A stretch of 64,000 nucleotides of DNA from Pseudoscleropodium purum (taxonomy: Eukaryota > Streptophyta > Bryopsida > Hypnales > Brachytheciaceae): assembly GCA_963969395.1 (NCBI GenBank), contig OZ017800.1, forward strand, positions 20,740,479 through 20,804,478, given 5' to 3'. The position numbers and the translations under genes were made by a program. Positions 13,483 through 24,736 of the stretch are shown in pieces. Under the pieces are notes generated by a model. That model was given only the letters and a program-made list of their open reading frames with translations, did no database searches and was not told where the DNA came from. Position 1 is the stretch's first letter, and each line of letters begins with the position of its first letter.

Positions 13483-15348
13483 TTAGATCCTCCATGTGCA
13501 ATCCAAAGTAGTAGACTTTGCACACATCTTACATTTCAATGTTGTTTCCACCTAATATTTGGTAGATTTTACAAGATGCAATTGTCCCATATTGATTGTC
13601 AAGGGTACCATGAGGTTGAATATATAAGACTTGTAAGTTGCCAATCTTTAAAACAATGAATTCCATTCATAGAAATCTAACATTTTTTGAGTTTGTATAT
13701 TTTAGAAATCTAAATTTTTTTATAATAAGTGAATTTATAAAATCTTTAAACAAATGAAATCTACATGTTACTAATATTTTGAACTCTTGAAACCTAAAAG
13801 GGTGTAGATAAAAAAATTCAAGTATTCAAATCAATGAGATTGAAATTCAAAATCTACATATAAGTTAGATTTGACTTCAAAATCTACAAATAGTACTGAT
13901 TGTGTGCACTAAAATATACAACAAAGTTAGGTTTTAGAGGCATAAATCTACATTCTAGAATATTGAATTTTAGAAATTGAGTTGATTTTGAGGTGTGGAC
14001 ATCTTCTAATAACACCAAAAAATGCGCAAATTTCCCCTTAATAAAATTCCATGTCTTACATTTCCCTGCAATGGTCACATTCCCAATGAATATCAATTTG
14101 GTACACTTCTTTGTTTTTCTGGAGGGGATTTCCACTACAATATTGACAGGGAATTCTAAAAGCGTTCCTTGTAAGAGTATTTGTAAAACAAACCATATTT
14201 TGAGATGAGATTGTCCAAAGTATTGGAAAACAATCGAATTTTGAAGTGTGCTCATAAGGTTTTGTACAATGTTAACCCTAAAAATGTTCAAGGTCTTTTT
14301 TGAATTAAATTTTTTTCTTACTAAATATAAAACCAAAGTTTTGATAAGTCATAAAAAATTTATTTTTGAATTGTAAATGTATAATTTTGAACAAGATGTA
14401 CCATAGATCACTTAGGAAAAGAAAACACAACAATATCACTTACAAATTGAAAGATCGTAACATGTGTTAACAAGCTTGTTAAAACTTGAAAGTGAACAAA
14501 AATCTTTTAACCCCTTTTTACATGTCAAATCCAAGATTATCATCATGAAAAAAAGAGTTTAAGGGACATAACATTAATAACTATAATCAATTTATAGTTC
14601 TTCATAATGTACTCTACAATTTTCCTTAAATGAATTTTCAATGTGATTTTTTCCATAACATCCACAATACTTAAAGCTTATCTCCAAAAGTCCTTAACAC
14701 TAGGAAATTATGATTTGCAATGCACAAGAACTTGCACAAAACTATTTAAAAAAACCAAAATTGGATATTTGATGCTAAAAATAGAGTCTAAAGATTATTC
14801 AATTAAAAAAGATTGCTAGAAATAATACTTTGGTAATTTTATTTTATTTCACTTAAAATTTTTGTAGATACATTGTGCTTCAAAATATGGCACCTTGGGC
14901 AATTAGGAATTAAGTTGGGTAGAAAAATTTCCATCAAGTGATCATAAAATAAAATCATAATATAATTGAGTATTGACTAATATCAATTGGAAAAAATTAT
15001 TGTTTAATGCAATCCAACCATCTTTTCATACACAATTGGTAAATATGGATAGGTGAGTTATTGAATTGGTTTGAACTCTCATTTAAATTTGAAGCCTTCA
15101 ACTCATATATTAACTTTGTTAGTACTTTAAAAATGAACAGCTTGGGAAAGGGGGAATCTAGAACTAATCTAAAACATCAAAAGTACAATAATTATTGACT
15201 TGACTACATTGTTGTTTCCAAAAATGTTCACATTTGCAAAGTTTTTTTGCAGGTCCACCTCAATATGAAGTAATTTATCACTTTGCATTAAATATCTAGT
15301 GCATTCCTAGTGACACATAGTTAAAAGGTTTTAAAAGCCTATTTAAGG
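13483..15348. other. AT-rich gene desert
   Basis: No gene is supported; open frames here are AT-driven. The stretch 14560-14760 is a diverged repeat shared with 50840-51050, with common blocks AATCAATTTATRG, AATGTGATTTTTTC and AACACTAGGAAAT. Confidence 0.5.
14560..14760 (+). repeat. Dispersed repeat shared with 50840-51050
   Basis: Both copies read ACATRCATAA or similar, AATCAATTTATRG, CTCTACAA, TTAAATGAATTTT, AATGTGATTTTTTC, CCAARAG, AACACTAGGAAATYA and ATTTGCAATG in the same order. Identity by eye is roughly 75-80 percent. Confidence 0.6.
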
Positions 15349-15638
15349 CCTTAGTTGTTATACTAGATAGCATATTACTGTTCATGAACGAATCGGACCG
15401 ATTAGGGTTGACCGGCTGTCAACTTTGGAGCCCTGTAACTTTTGTAAAAGTACCCAAATTGGGTATATGAGATGTTTTTCAGCATCTACAGTTTCTGTGA
15501 ATGCCGAAAAACATCTCATATACCCAATTTGGGTACTTTTTGCAAAAGTTACAAGGCTCCAAAGTTGACAGCCGGTCAACCCTAATCGGTCTGATTCGTC
15601 CGTGAACAGTAATATGCTGTCCAAGTATGACAACTAGG
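15349..15638. mobile_element. Long fold-back MITE with target-site duplication
   Basis: Arms of about 125 bp (CCTTAGTTGTTATACT on the left; complement CCTAGTTGTCATACTTGGAC on the right) pair through shared blocks CCGATTAGGGTTGACCGGCT and ACCCAAATTGGGTATATGAG. A loop of about 25 bp separates them. TTTAAGG occurs directly on both flanks (15342-15348 and 15639-15645). It belongs to the same end-type as the element at 13330. Confidence 0.85.
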
Positions 15639-17503
15639 TTTAAGGGTTAAGAGACCCTTCAGATGGAAATTTTTATAGGGATATTGGAGCCCCAAAAGTA
15701 TTAGATTTCTATTAGATAATAATTAGGTTTTCATTTATATTCATTGTCTATTCAAAGTAATTCTACTTAAAATACTAATATTGAATTTTTTTGAAATATT
15801 GATTAGCAAATTTAGAAAAATGAGTTTGCAATTATAGCTATTGATTTTCTAATTTTCTAATAATACTATAGATATATGTACTATGATGTTTGACACTACA
15901 ATATAAACTTACAAAGATTTTCAAAAAAATTGAGCATCAAATGCATTTCATATAAATTATTTCATTTTTTATTTCAAAATTCATGGTAATTTCAATTTAT
16001 CCTCAAAATAATGTGAAATTTTTACATTTAATATAAGATATGTAAGCACATCTTTAAATAATAATTACAAAAGATCACATTCATAAATATTTGCAAAGTG
16101 AGGTTTGAAAAAATAATTATAAGCTTAGCCTTTGAGGATTAAAGTCTCTTGGCTTAGAAGTCTTGATAAATATGAATCCATGATGTTTTACTTTGGAGTT
16201 GTATTTCACTAACCAACAACCGATATTGAATCTGAATTCCAATCCAATTTTTTTATAAACTTAGATTTGGAAATTAATTAAACCCCAACAGTCTCCATTG
16301 GTTCCTTCAAATTACTTTTCAACTCTTTCAATTGAAAACATGCTAAATTTTCTATAGATGTGAATTTCATGGTTGCAAAATGGATCCTTCTAACCCTCAT
16401 ATTTTTTCTTTTTAAATTCCAAATTTGTCTCAGCTTCATTTCATTTTAGTCACGGTGCCTCAAAAGGCACCTTGTGGTTGCAAAGCAAATCCTAAATATG
16501 TCAATACAAAGTCCCCAAAGTCATTCAAAAATTAGCTAGAGGTCATGATTGGAATTAAAAATACTTTTATAAAATGATTGGATGAACTTCATCTATTTCA
16601 TATAGTTCTTACAGTATGCTATTGAAAACAATCATAATCCAAATATTAGTTGTTGCCTTTCTTCTAAGGGGTTAATCCTAAAAGATTTTGATGGCCTTTG
16701 GTAGAATTTAGGCACGTCCTCGTAACATCATATTTTCATTTTTTTACCACAATGATATTAATATACCTTTTATTGGACATGATCTACATAGGAAGCTTTA
16801 TTAACAAGATTTCAAGAAGTATAGAAAAAGTTATGAAGGTTTGAACACATTCTCATGTTTGAGGGGTACTTATAAATAACATATCTTAAATTGATATTTT
16901 TGAATTTTTGAATATAATATTATGCAATAGTATTAATATTTATTTATTTATTTATAATTTTTAATCAATGAAAAAATTCAAACTATGTATTTAATCGGAA
17001 AAAAATAATTAAAAAAATCTATAGGTTTTATATAGGTTCAAACAAATTTTATTAAATAAAGGTTTTAGATGTCTATTATCTTTTAATCTTAGAAGGGTGT
17101 TGAGTCCAAAAAAGTGGTTTATAAAACGACTTTAAAGATTATTATAGAAGTGAAAAGTGCACCTATTGTTTCATATATCATATCATTTTCGGTAATATAA
17201 TTTGGTGATAAGTCTTCTTTTTGAGGTTAATGATATGACAAAATCTCCATTACATTGTGAATGGAGTTATTTATTGTTGACTAACTTATTTTATACACCC
17301 TAATGTATTGCATGAAGATATGAACCTCTTTTAAAGTGACATAGGGTGAAGGTATAAAACATTTGCATTGAACATTTTGTGTCATTTGTTGCAAAGTCAA
17401 CTCAAATGCATGCATAACTTGAGAGGGATTTAGTTCATGAAAACAATGAATTTCATTTGAAAATTTGGATAAGACTTTCCTCCACTATAATTGCACCTAC
17501 ATG
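15639..17503. other. AT-rich gene desert
   Basis: No gene or clear repeat is supported. Only short AT-rich open frames and homopolymer runs are visible. Confidence 0.5.
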
Positions 17504-18433
17504 TTAACGTCTAAAGGACCAAACTGCGTTTTTTGGCAACATAGAAATTTTGGCCAAGTGTGTGTGACTAGAGATTTCCATACTTTTGGCCCAAATTTTG
17601 ATAGAAGGTGTGGATGAGAAATATCTTTCTTGTGCACTAAATTTCAGGACTTTTGAAAATATTAGTAAAAAATTATAGCCTAATATGTAGTTTGTTTCTT
17701 AACTCATGCAATTTAGGCAAATCTGGAAAAAACATTTTTTCAAAAATCCAAATTTAAAATTGATTTTCTAGATTTCTATATACATTAAAAGCTTTAAATC
17801 ATTCCATTTTGATCAATTAGTCAAAAGTTACGAGGTGTTTGAGTTTGCAGGCAGTTGTGGATTCTCTACCCCAAAATAAACTTTGAAGTCCTTTATTGAA
17901 CTCAATTTTCAATATTTTGTAAAAAAATAAGAAAATAAGATGAAGATTGTTTATTACAACATTACAACCATTGGGAATGGCATTTTTCAATTCCACAAAT
18001 AAATTGTCAATAATTTAGTATTTTGAACCATTCTCTACATCTTTCTACTTACTACTTTTTTTGGCTATATGTTGTACAATTTCAAATGATCTAAAAGTTT
18101 TCAAGAATGTAGCAAACATGCCTTGAAGAATGAATCCGAAGAGCTGCAATCATTTTGAACATTTTCTCATACAAATGTGACCTTGTGAAGTTTAGTTGCT
18201 TGATTTTCCGCAGGGACAAAAAATGATTTTGTCACTTCAAATGCTAATATCTTGCAATCTACATAGTGGAAATTTCTGAAATTTTTACCACATCTCTTCA
18301 AACTAGTATAGTACAAGATCCTATGGTTACATGTGTCCAAAAATGTTTTTTTCTAAATTTTGAAACTTGTATAAGAAATGGCAGTTTTGGAGCATTTTTG
18401 GTGAAAACACAGTCAAGGAACTTGAGGGGTTAA
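17504..18433 (-). mobile_element. 930-bp TTAACCC-ended element, copy 1
   Basis: In reverse orientation it matches the element at 53265-54193 along its full length, and both are about 930 bp. The right end is CAAGGAACTTGAGGGGTTAA and the left end is a decayed TTAACGTCTAAAGGACC. Internal landmarks are CATTCCATTTTGATCAA, GATGAAGATTGTTTATTAC and CTATATGTTGTAC. No open frame of useful length is present, so it is non-autonomous. Confidence 0.8.
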
Positions 18434-21228
18434 CAAACTTCTAAAAATTATTTCTTTTTCTTCCAAAAGGTGACAATGAGAGCTTATTAGTTTGCGCATT
18501 TTAGACATTTATAAACACTTTGACTTTCAACATTTTTTGGAGTAAAATCTTACATCCATTGACTTTTAAAAATATATATTTTAATTTTGAAAATATTTTC
18601 AGTATAATTAACTAAAACTTCAAACTTCAAAACCTTTATATTCATGAAAGTTTTCATGACACATGTTTTTTTTAATAGGAATGATGAATTTTAGACTGTT
18701 TTTTTTAATGAAGATAAGTATTTACAAAAGTGGTGCAAGTATTTAATCTTAAGCTTTATTAACTCTTTAGAGACTAGGGGTTTAAAATGTGTATAGCAAA
18801 TGAACCCAAATATGCCTTAGATATACACAATTTTTTTATTTTTATACTTTGGTGTTTATTTTCCAACATTTATATGGTATAAAATTTCAAAAAAATTTAT
18901 TTCAAATATTCTATAATTTAGAGACTACATGTATTTTTCAACACCAAAACTATATTTTCAAATTCAATGAAAGGTCCATTAAGAATAAGTTCACCAAATT
19001 AATAATGTAAGAATGTTAGATGATTACTATGATTAGATCTTAATATTCTTGACTTAAAAAAAATTGTGGGATAAAAATCACTATTATTCAATGTACATCA
19101 ATCTATAGCTAGTTTAGAACGAATTTTTAAATTTTGATTTCAAATTTCAAATTTCATATATATATATATATATATATAAATGTATGTGTGTATGTGTATA
19201 TTAATAAAAGAAAGTAGATCCAATTCTTGTGCACCCCTTCTTGAAAAGAACTTCCAAACAATATGATGGACACAACTGGAAGACACATGGTTTTAAAGAT
19301 CTCACCGTAACAAACAAACAAAAACTAATTTAATGTATAAAAACTAATTTAATGTATAAAATAGTATTTTTTAGCACTTTTGAATTTTCCCTCCAAAGTT
19401 TGATTTCAACATTCAAAAAGTTGTTTTTGCTTTTGATTGAATTTACCAAAATGAAGCTTCCCAAGTTAGTTTTATTTTTACTAATATTATGCTTGAAAAC
19501 TTTATAAATTTGTAAAAATGAATATTTTATTGTAGTTTGAAGTGATGATTCATAACCATGTTTTTAAATATAAAATAGTACCAAATTTTAGTTAATAGTA
19601 TGGTATTCTACATTGTTAAAAATTAAACACCTAAGGCTATGTTTTTAGATTTTTAAGCATTTTGTGTATTTGATATGAATTTCCTTCATTTTTTCTTCAA
19701 ATATTACTGATAGCTAACATCTTCACCAAAAAATCCTGAAATTTTTATGCCTTGTAAAGACATGTGAACTAATTTCTTGGAAAATGAATAATAAAAAATG
19801 AATCTAAAAGTCCAACCAGACGACACTTAGGTATTTTCAAGCCTTAAAATTCATGAAATTTGCAAGAACTCTCCAAAAAATAACTTTTCTTCACAAATTT
19901 ATGTTTTTCATTTTTCTGTAGATTAAAAATAATCTCCAAAGATAATTTTGGAATCTATCAATATCACCAGCTAAAATGAACGGTTTGGATCATTGCACCT
20001 TCTTACAATTGTCTTTTAGATGTTGGGACATTGAACATAGTGGGAACATGAATTTGAATCATTTGGAAAAATTAAAAATTAAAAAACTTATCTTCTAATC
20101 ATTTTTTTCAAGAGAAATATTATTTTGGAATTAGCATTTTGTAATTTTTTTTAGCTTTACCAACTATTATCCTCTAATTCCCATATTCAACCAATTTTTC
20201 AAGTGCCTACCCTATTTATTTTCTCTATTTGCATAGTCTTTCCTAATTTTTCCTGCTCACATTGAATTATTCTTCAATTTTCTCCCAAAATTTATTGTGA
20301 TGAAGGATTATATTAGTTTCAAACAAATAAAAATAAATTATAAATCTTTCAGCACTAAACATTGTAAACAAGTAGCAGCTTTTGAATAACAGTAGCTTAA
20401 TTATTAGACAGGGCTTTATTTTCATTTTTTATTAGGTGCCAAAGTGGCAATATAAAATGTTATAGTAGTGCTCCAAATTTCAACATTCATCCACATATTG
20501 GATAGAAAATATCATATTAGTACATATCACATGTCTAATTTTCTATTTTCATCCATAACTTGGCAATTTCATCCAAATTTTTTAAAATTGAAATCTTATG
20601 GCAAAAACCTCATGTTACAATACCATTTTTTAGCCAAATTTTTTTTTTCTGGTACAATTTGGTACCAAAATTCCCTCCTAAAAGCCCTACTCCTAAGTGC
20701 TCAAATAAAAGACAATAAACCTATTTACTAATAATTTATAAAAAAAAAATTGAAACCTTTTCGAAGTATCTATAGCATTGATTCAAATAGAGTATTGATT
20801 TCTTCCACTTGATCATAGTAGTATCTATTTTGCTATTGAGCCTTGGTCTTTTTAGAAAGTGGAGGAAGTTATTTGAGAGGGTACCATATTAATCACGGTA
20901 GGAAGTTTGTGACTCTTTGTAATGTCAAATTGATTTGTTTAACCCTTGAATGATATTCACTTGTTTGGCAAGCAATCCAAGGGAGAATCAAAAAATCTCT
21001 TTGAAGTGGGGCATAAGTCTTGTTGTTTGTCCAAAATTTGTTTAGTTAAGGCATGCAAAAGTGAGTAGATAATAGTACTTTGACTTTGCAAATAAAATGT
21101 AGTGCTTAGCAAGTCATATTCATTGTAGAAGTAAGTCCGACAAGTTGCCAAACATTCTAAATAAATGAAAATAACACTTTTCTCAATGATTCTTTCAAAA
21201 TTTAACCTCAAGGTATTTGGCTTGTTGC
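18434..21228. other. AT-rich gene desert with (AT)n microsatellite
   Basis: A perfect AT dinucleotide run lies at about 19156-19178, followed by TATGTGTGTATGTGTAT. The 17-bp phrase AAAACTAATTTAATGTA is tandemly duplicated near 19321-19360. No gene is supported. Confidence 0.5.
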
Positions 21229-21464
21229 TTAATCCTAGAATGTCTAGTTGGTCACCATGGAAATCATTTGTTTGGTATTGTGTGAAACATTTGCTTAAAA
21301 AAATTCAAAAGCATTTATTGGAGGTCAAACTATCATGTAAGACTTCCCCTCTTCACACAAAATTTTCAAGGATGAACATATGGACTTCTCTCTTCCATAA
21401 AAGTTATCTCTGTCATTCATAAAATACTTATTATTTGCAACAACGTTATTGAATTATGGATTAA
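21229..21464 (-). mobile_element. About 236-bp TTAACCCT-type MITE
   Basis: It aligns with 59175-59401 in the same orientation: ACCATGGAAATCAT, TTTGGTA-TGTG, GCATT-ATTGGARGT, CTTCACACAAAAT, AGGATGAA, TCTGTCATTCAT. The right end (GGATTAA) abuts the next element at 21463. Confidence 0.6.
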
Positions 21465-21999
21465 CCCCTAATGACCCAAGCGGGTGTACTTTCAAAATGG
21501 GCCAACATTGCCAAGAACATGATCAATTTGTTTGCTCATTTTTTTCTTAAGATTAGATAGAATGTAACTACAAGATCTTTAAATTTGAAGTTTATTTCAA
21601 TTGGTTGAAAAACAAGGCAACGCAACTTTGAAGGAGCATACCTTAGTGTTTGTAAGAAAAACAAGCCAAATGAGCAACACTTATCTTGTCCTTTAATTCT
21701 TTGGATCTATCTTTTTCGAGGTGGGCAACAAGGACATTAGTTGACTGATTTTTCAATCCATGCCCAAACTAAACCCAAGACATCAATATGAGCCATGAAC
21801 TCAAGAATACACCACCCAACTTCCAAAAATTCCACAAGGTGGAGTTTAACTCGGAAGTTGATGAAACTACCGCCATTGGATTCACTATGCAACCAATCTC
21901 CATCATGTAAATAAATATAATAAATTCAAAATTTGAGAACGGGAAGCTCAAGAAAGAGGGACAACAACTAGGAAACGGTTATTTGGGTCATTAGGGGTT
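21463..21999. mobile_element. 537-bp TIR element with AACCCCTAATGACCCAA ends
   Basis: The left terminus AACCCCTAATGACCCAA is repeated inverted at the right end (TTGGGTCATTAGGGGTT). ATT is present on both flanks as a possible 3-bp target-site duplication. That would fit a PIF/Harbinger-like element. No transposase frame is present. Confidence 0.7.
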
Positions 22000-22194
22000 A
22001 TTACTAATGAGCCGTCTCTCCCCATGAAATGCACTTTTTTTTTTTTTTTCAACATTTCCCAACCACCCAGTAGATGATTGAGCCAGCACTACAGAATCGG
22101 GTTAAATAAAGATATTAGAAAAAATAGTAAAGTACTACCCAGAGCAGAGAGAAACCGAAAATAGTATTGGAAAAATTGGTAGGGCTGACAATAG

Positions 22195-22400
22195 GGCCCA
22201 GAAGCGTAGAAAGAGCTGAAGGAGGGCTCGCCAAGTTCAAAGGGCTCCCTGCTCCAGCTGAATTCTCCACGTGGGGGCCCCCAATAATTTAATCTCCAAA
22301 AAGTCCTCCCCCAGAAACCGTGTGCCGCATCTTCGTCACGGAATCCGTTACCTGGAGCCGGCCGGCCCTGGTCAGAGCTGCCGGGCCGTCTATGGCTTTT
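22195..22400. other. GC-rich island with G-box, no gene attached
   Basis: GC content rises sharply. It contains CACGTG (22268-22273) followed by the palindrome GGGGGCCCCC and a GGAGCCGGCCGGCCC segment. It looks like a plant promoter or first-exon island, but no coding exon can be assigned downstream before AT-rich DNA resumes near 22410. Confidence 0.35.
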
Positions 22401-23509
22401 TGTTCAATTTAGAGCAAATTTCTAGAGGCTCAAAACATGCCTTGGTCATTTTAGGGGTTAAGAATCCCGGTTTCCAAATCCTATTTACAACCATATTCAC
22501 ATTGTGCAATGTGGTTAAGGGTTTGGTTGGAGTGGGGATGTGAAGTTTGATTGATCAATAAATTATTATTTTTGTTTACTTTGGACAAAGCTTCACGGTT
22601 ATATCATTCTTGTTATTGCTAAATATTGACTTGGCTTTTATGCCAACAACAAAGAGGTAGAAATTTCTTTTTATGGATTTTTGGATGCTAGGTAGGGCTA
22701 GGAAATCACCAATTAACATGAAATCTTTCATACACAATAAGCTATGTAACTCAATTAGATAAATGTAGTTGAAGATAGTGAAAATAATTGTCTTCATATT
22801 GTACTTCAACTGATTGTCGCATGTCAAATCTGAAAAGCTTTTTGAACAAATGTTTTTTTTTTGATATTTAAATAGCATTTAGGTGGTTGTGATATGTGAC
22901 ATGAGTTGTCTAGCGGTTTACAGTAGGTTGAACCATATTTGTCATTGCCAATTGAGAGCTATTAAGGTCTTGGCATAGGTTGCTTTTTTGCCATTGTTAA
23001 GCCTTGTATAATACTTGTTGTTATGCATTGCCTTACAAACCACTTCGGAGAGTGTTATGTATAAGGTGGATTGAACCTAATAATATAAGATAAGCATGAA
23101 ATTAGACAAGCTTACCTTAAAGACATTTGCTACATGGTTATGTAAAAATAATTATACTTTCGAAAAAACAATCAATCAAAATTAATAGTCAATAGTGTAG
23201 CCTTGTGTCACTGGCCCATTACTAAAAAATCTATAACTTTCACATTGTATGTCCAATTGCTCGGAAACGAAACCTGTGCACCCTTCCTTGCAAAAAGCTT
23301 TCTAATAGTATAAAAAATGCAACCAAGTTCTAGAGATCTCATGGTAAAAAACTAACAAAACAAACAACCTAATTTTATGTATGGGTTTTAAAAACCTCAC
23401 AAGTCCTAAAGACAAGATTTAAGAAATAATGTAGCAAACTAAAAACTTTTGATTCTTTCAATTTTAAAAAATAAATTATCATTTTCAATTTAGTTAATAT
23501 CCATGAAAT
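22401..23509. other. AT-rich intergenic DNA
   Basis: Nothing recognisable. Short open frames have no supporting features. Confidence 0.4.
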
Positions 23510-24736
23510 TTGAACTGGGCATTCAAACTGCCTGCACCTGGATCCAAAATTTGGCTGCACATGCCCCCTCCCTGACAAGCTGACTTTTCCCCAAAACTTT
23601 AGTAACGCCTGCCCCTCATTTCTAGCCGGTGGCGAAATTTTCAACCGTTAGAAAATAAGTTTCCGCCCATTTTCTGGGCATTATTTCCAGCCCCAGAGGC
23701 TAATAATAAAACCCACTAATAATCCCCTCCTTCCGAAACCCGACACGTGTCAACGGGCAGGATCCAAAAGCCCATCCTCCCGGGCAACGGGCAGGGTCCA
23801 ATCTAAACTTCCGGCCATCTCCGGATCTCCCAGTGAGAATCGGGCCCTCCACTTCGCCTCCGAAGTCAGGCGGGTCCCGTACGTCCCGGTCCGGCCAGGC
23901 CAGGCATGCGTAGCTGCCAGTGACGGTAATTGCTTGCGCTTCGTTGCACACGCATGCGCCACTTGCAGTCCCTGAAAGTCCCTGAAAGCCTGAAACCCAT
24001 TTCATTGATGATTGTCAACACAAGATCTCTTGATGAATGATGAACATTTCAAGGTCTCAACTAGCTCAGACGTGCAGAGATTGAAGCGGACATGCAGGAA
24101 TCCCGAAACCAGTCAACCAGTGTCGTAAAATCTAGCGCGCGCTCGATCATCGTCTGTCAGGTTCCATTAGAGAAAACGGTAATTGAATTATGGCGCCGCA
24201 AGCGATGGGTTCCAATGTTTTAGTCTGTAATTCAAGGAGAAGCCGGCAGCGAAGTGTGTCCTGTGAATGCTAAGGTTTGGAAAGCGCGAGTTGCGGTTTG
24301 AATGTGCAGTACGTTTGAGATCGCTGCTGTGGATTTCAGGTAGTGAAGAGTGGCGTTCGTGGGGGTGATGAGACCCACGCCGACTTGCAGGCAAGAGTGG
24401 AAGCGAAGTTTGTACCCCGAGCGCGAGAAATGTATCCCGAAGTGGAAGGGAAGTATTCGCCCCAGGTGCAGGAAATGTGTCCCGAACTGTGCGTGTACAA
24501 GCTGCGATCGTACAAATGGAGGGAGAAGCTGTTTAGTCCTGAGTTGTTGCCGTCTGCAATCTAGCTAGACTATCGGATGTTTGGGCAAGCTTCAGGTAGT
24601 ACAGGATTACAGAACTGTGGAATAACGAGCATCCATCAATTGTAATGGACAGGGCGCATTTCGACTGCAGAGGCAACACGACCTCGTAACAGCGACAGGC
24701 ATTCATTGTAGGAAATTCAATTCAATCAATAGAGGC
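23510..24736 (+). promoter_or_regulatory. GC-rich promoter and 5' leader of the Ig-like membrane protein gene
   Basis: A compositional island of about 1.2 kb precedes the gene at 24737. It carries a palindromic G-box GACACGTGTC at 23742-23751, the core bound by bZIP and bHLH factors. Several GGGCAGG or GGGTCC repeats occur at 23755-23800. A short upstream open frame (about 24343-24564) with repeated GAAATGT.TCCCGAA units lies in the likely leader. The transcription start is not determined. Confidence 0.5.

Noticed and set aside
24343..24564. Open frame upstream of the large membrane-protein gene
   Set aside because: It lies in the likely 5' leader and its ordered composition comes from short GAAATGT-CCCGAA repeats; better treated as leader sequence.
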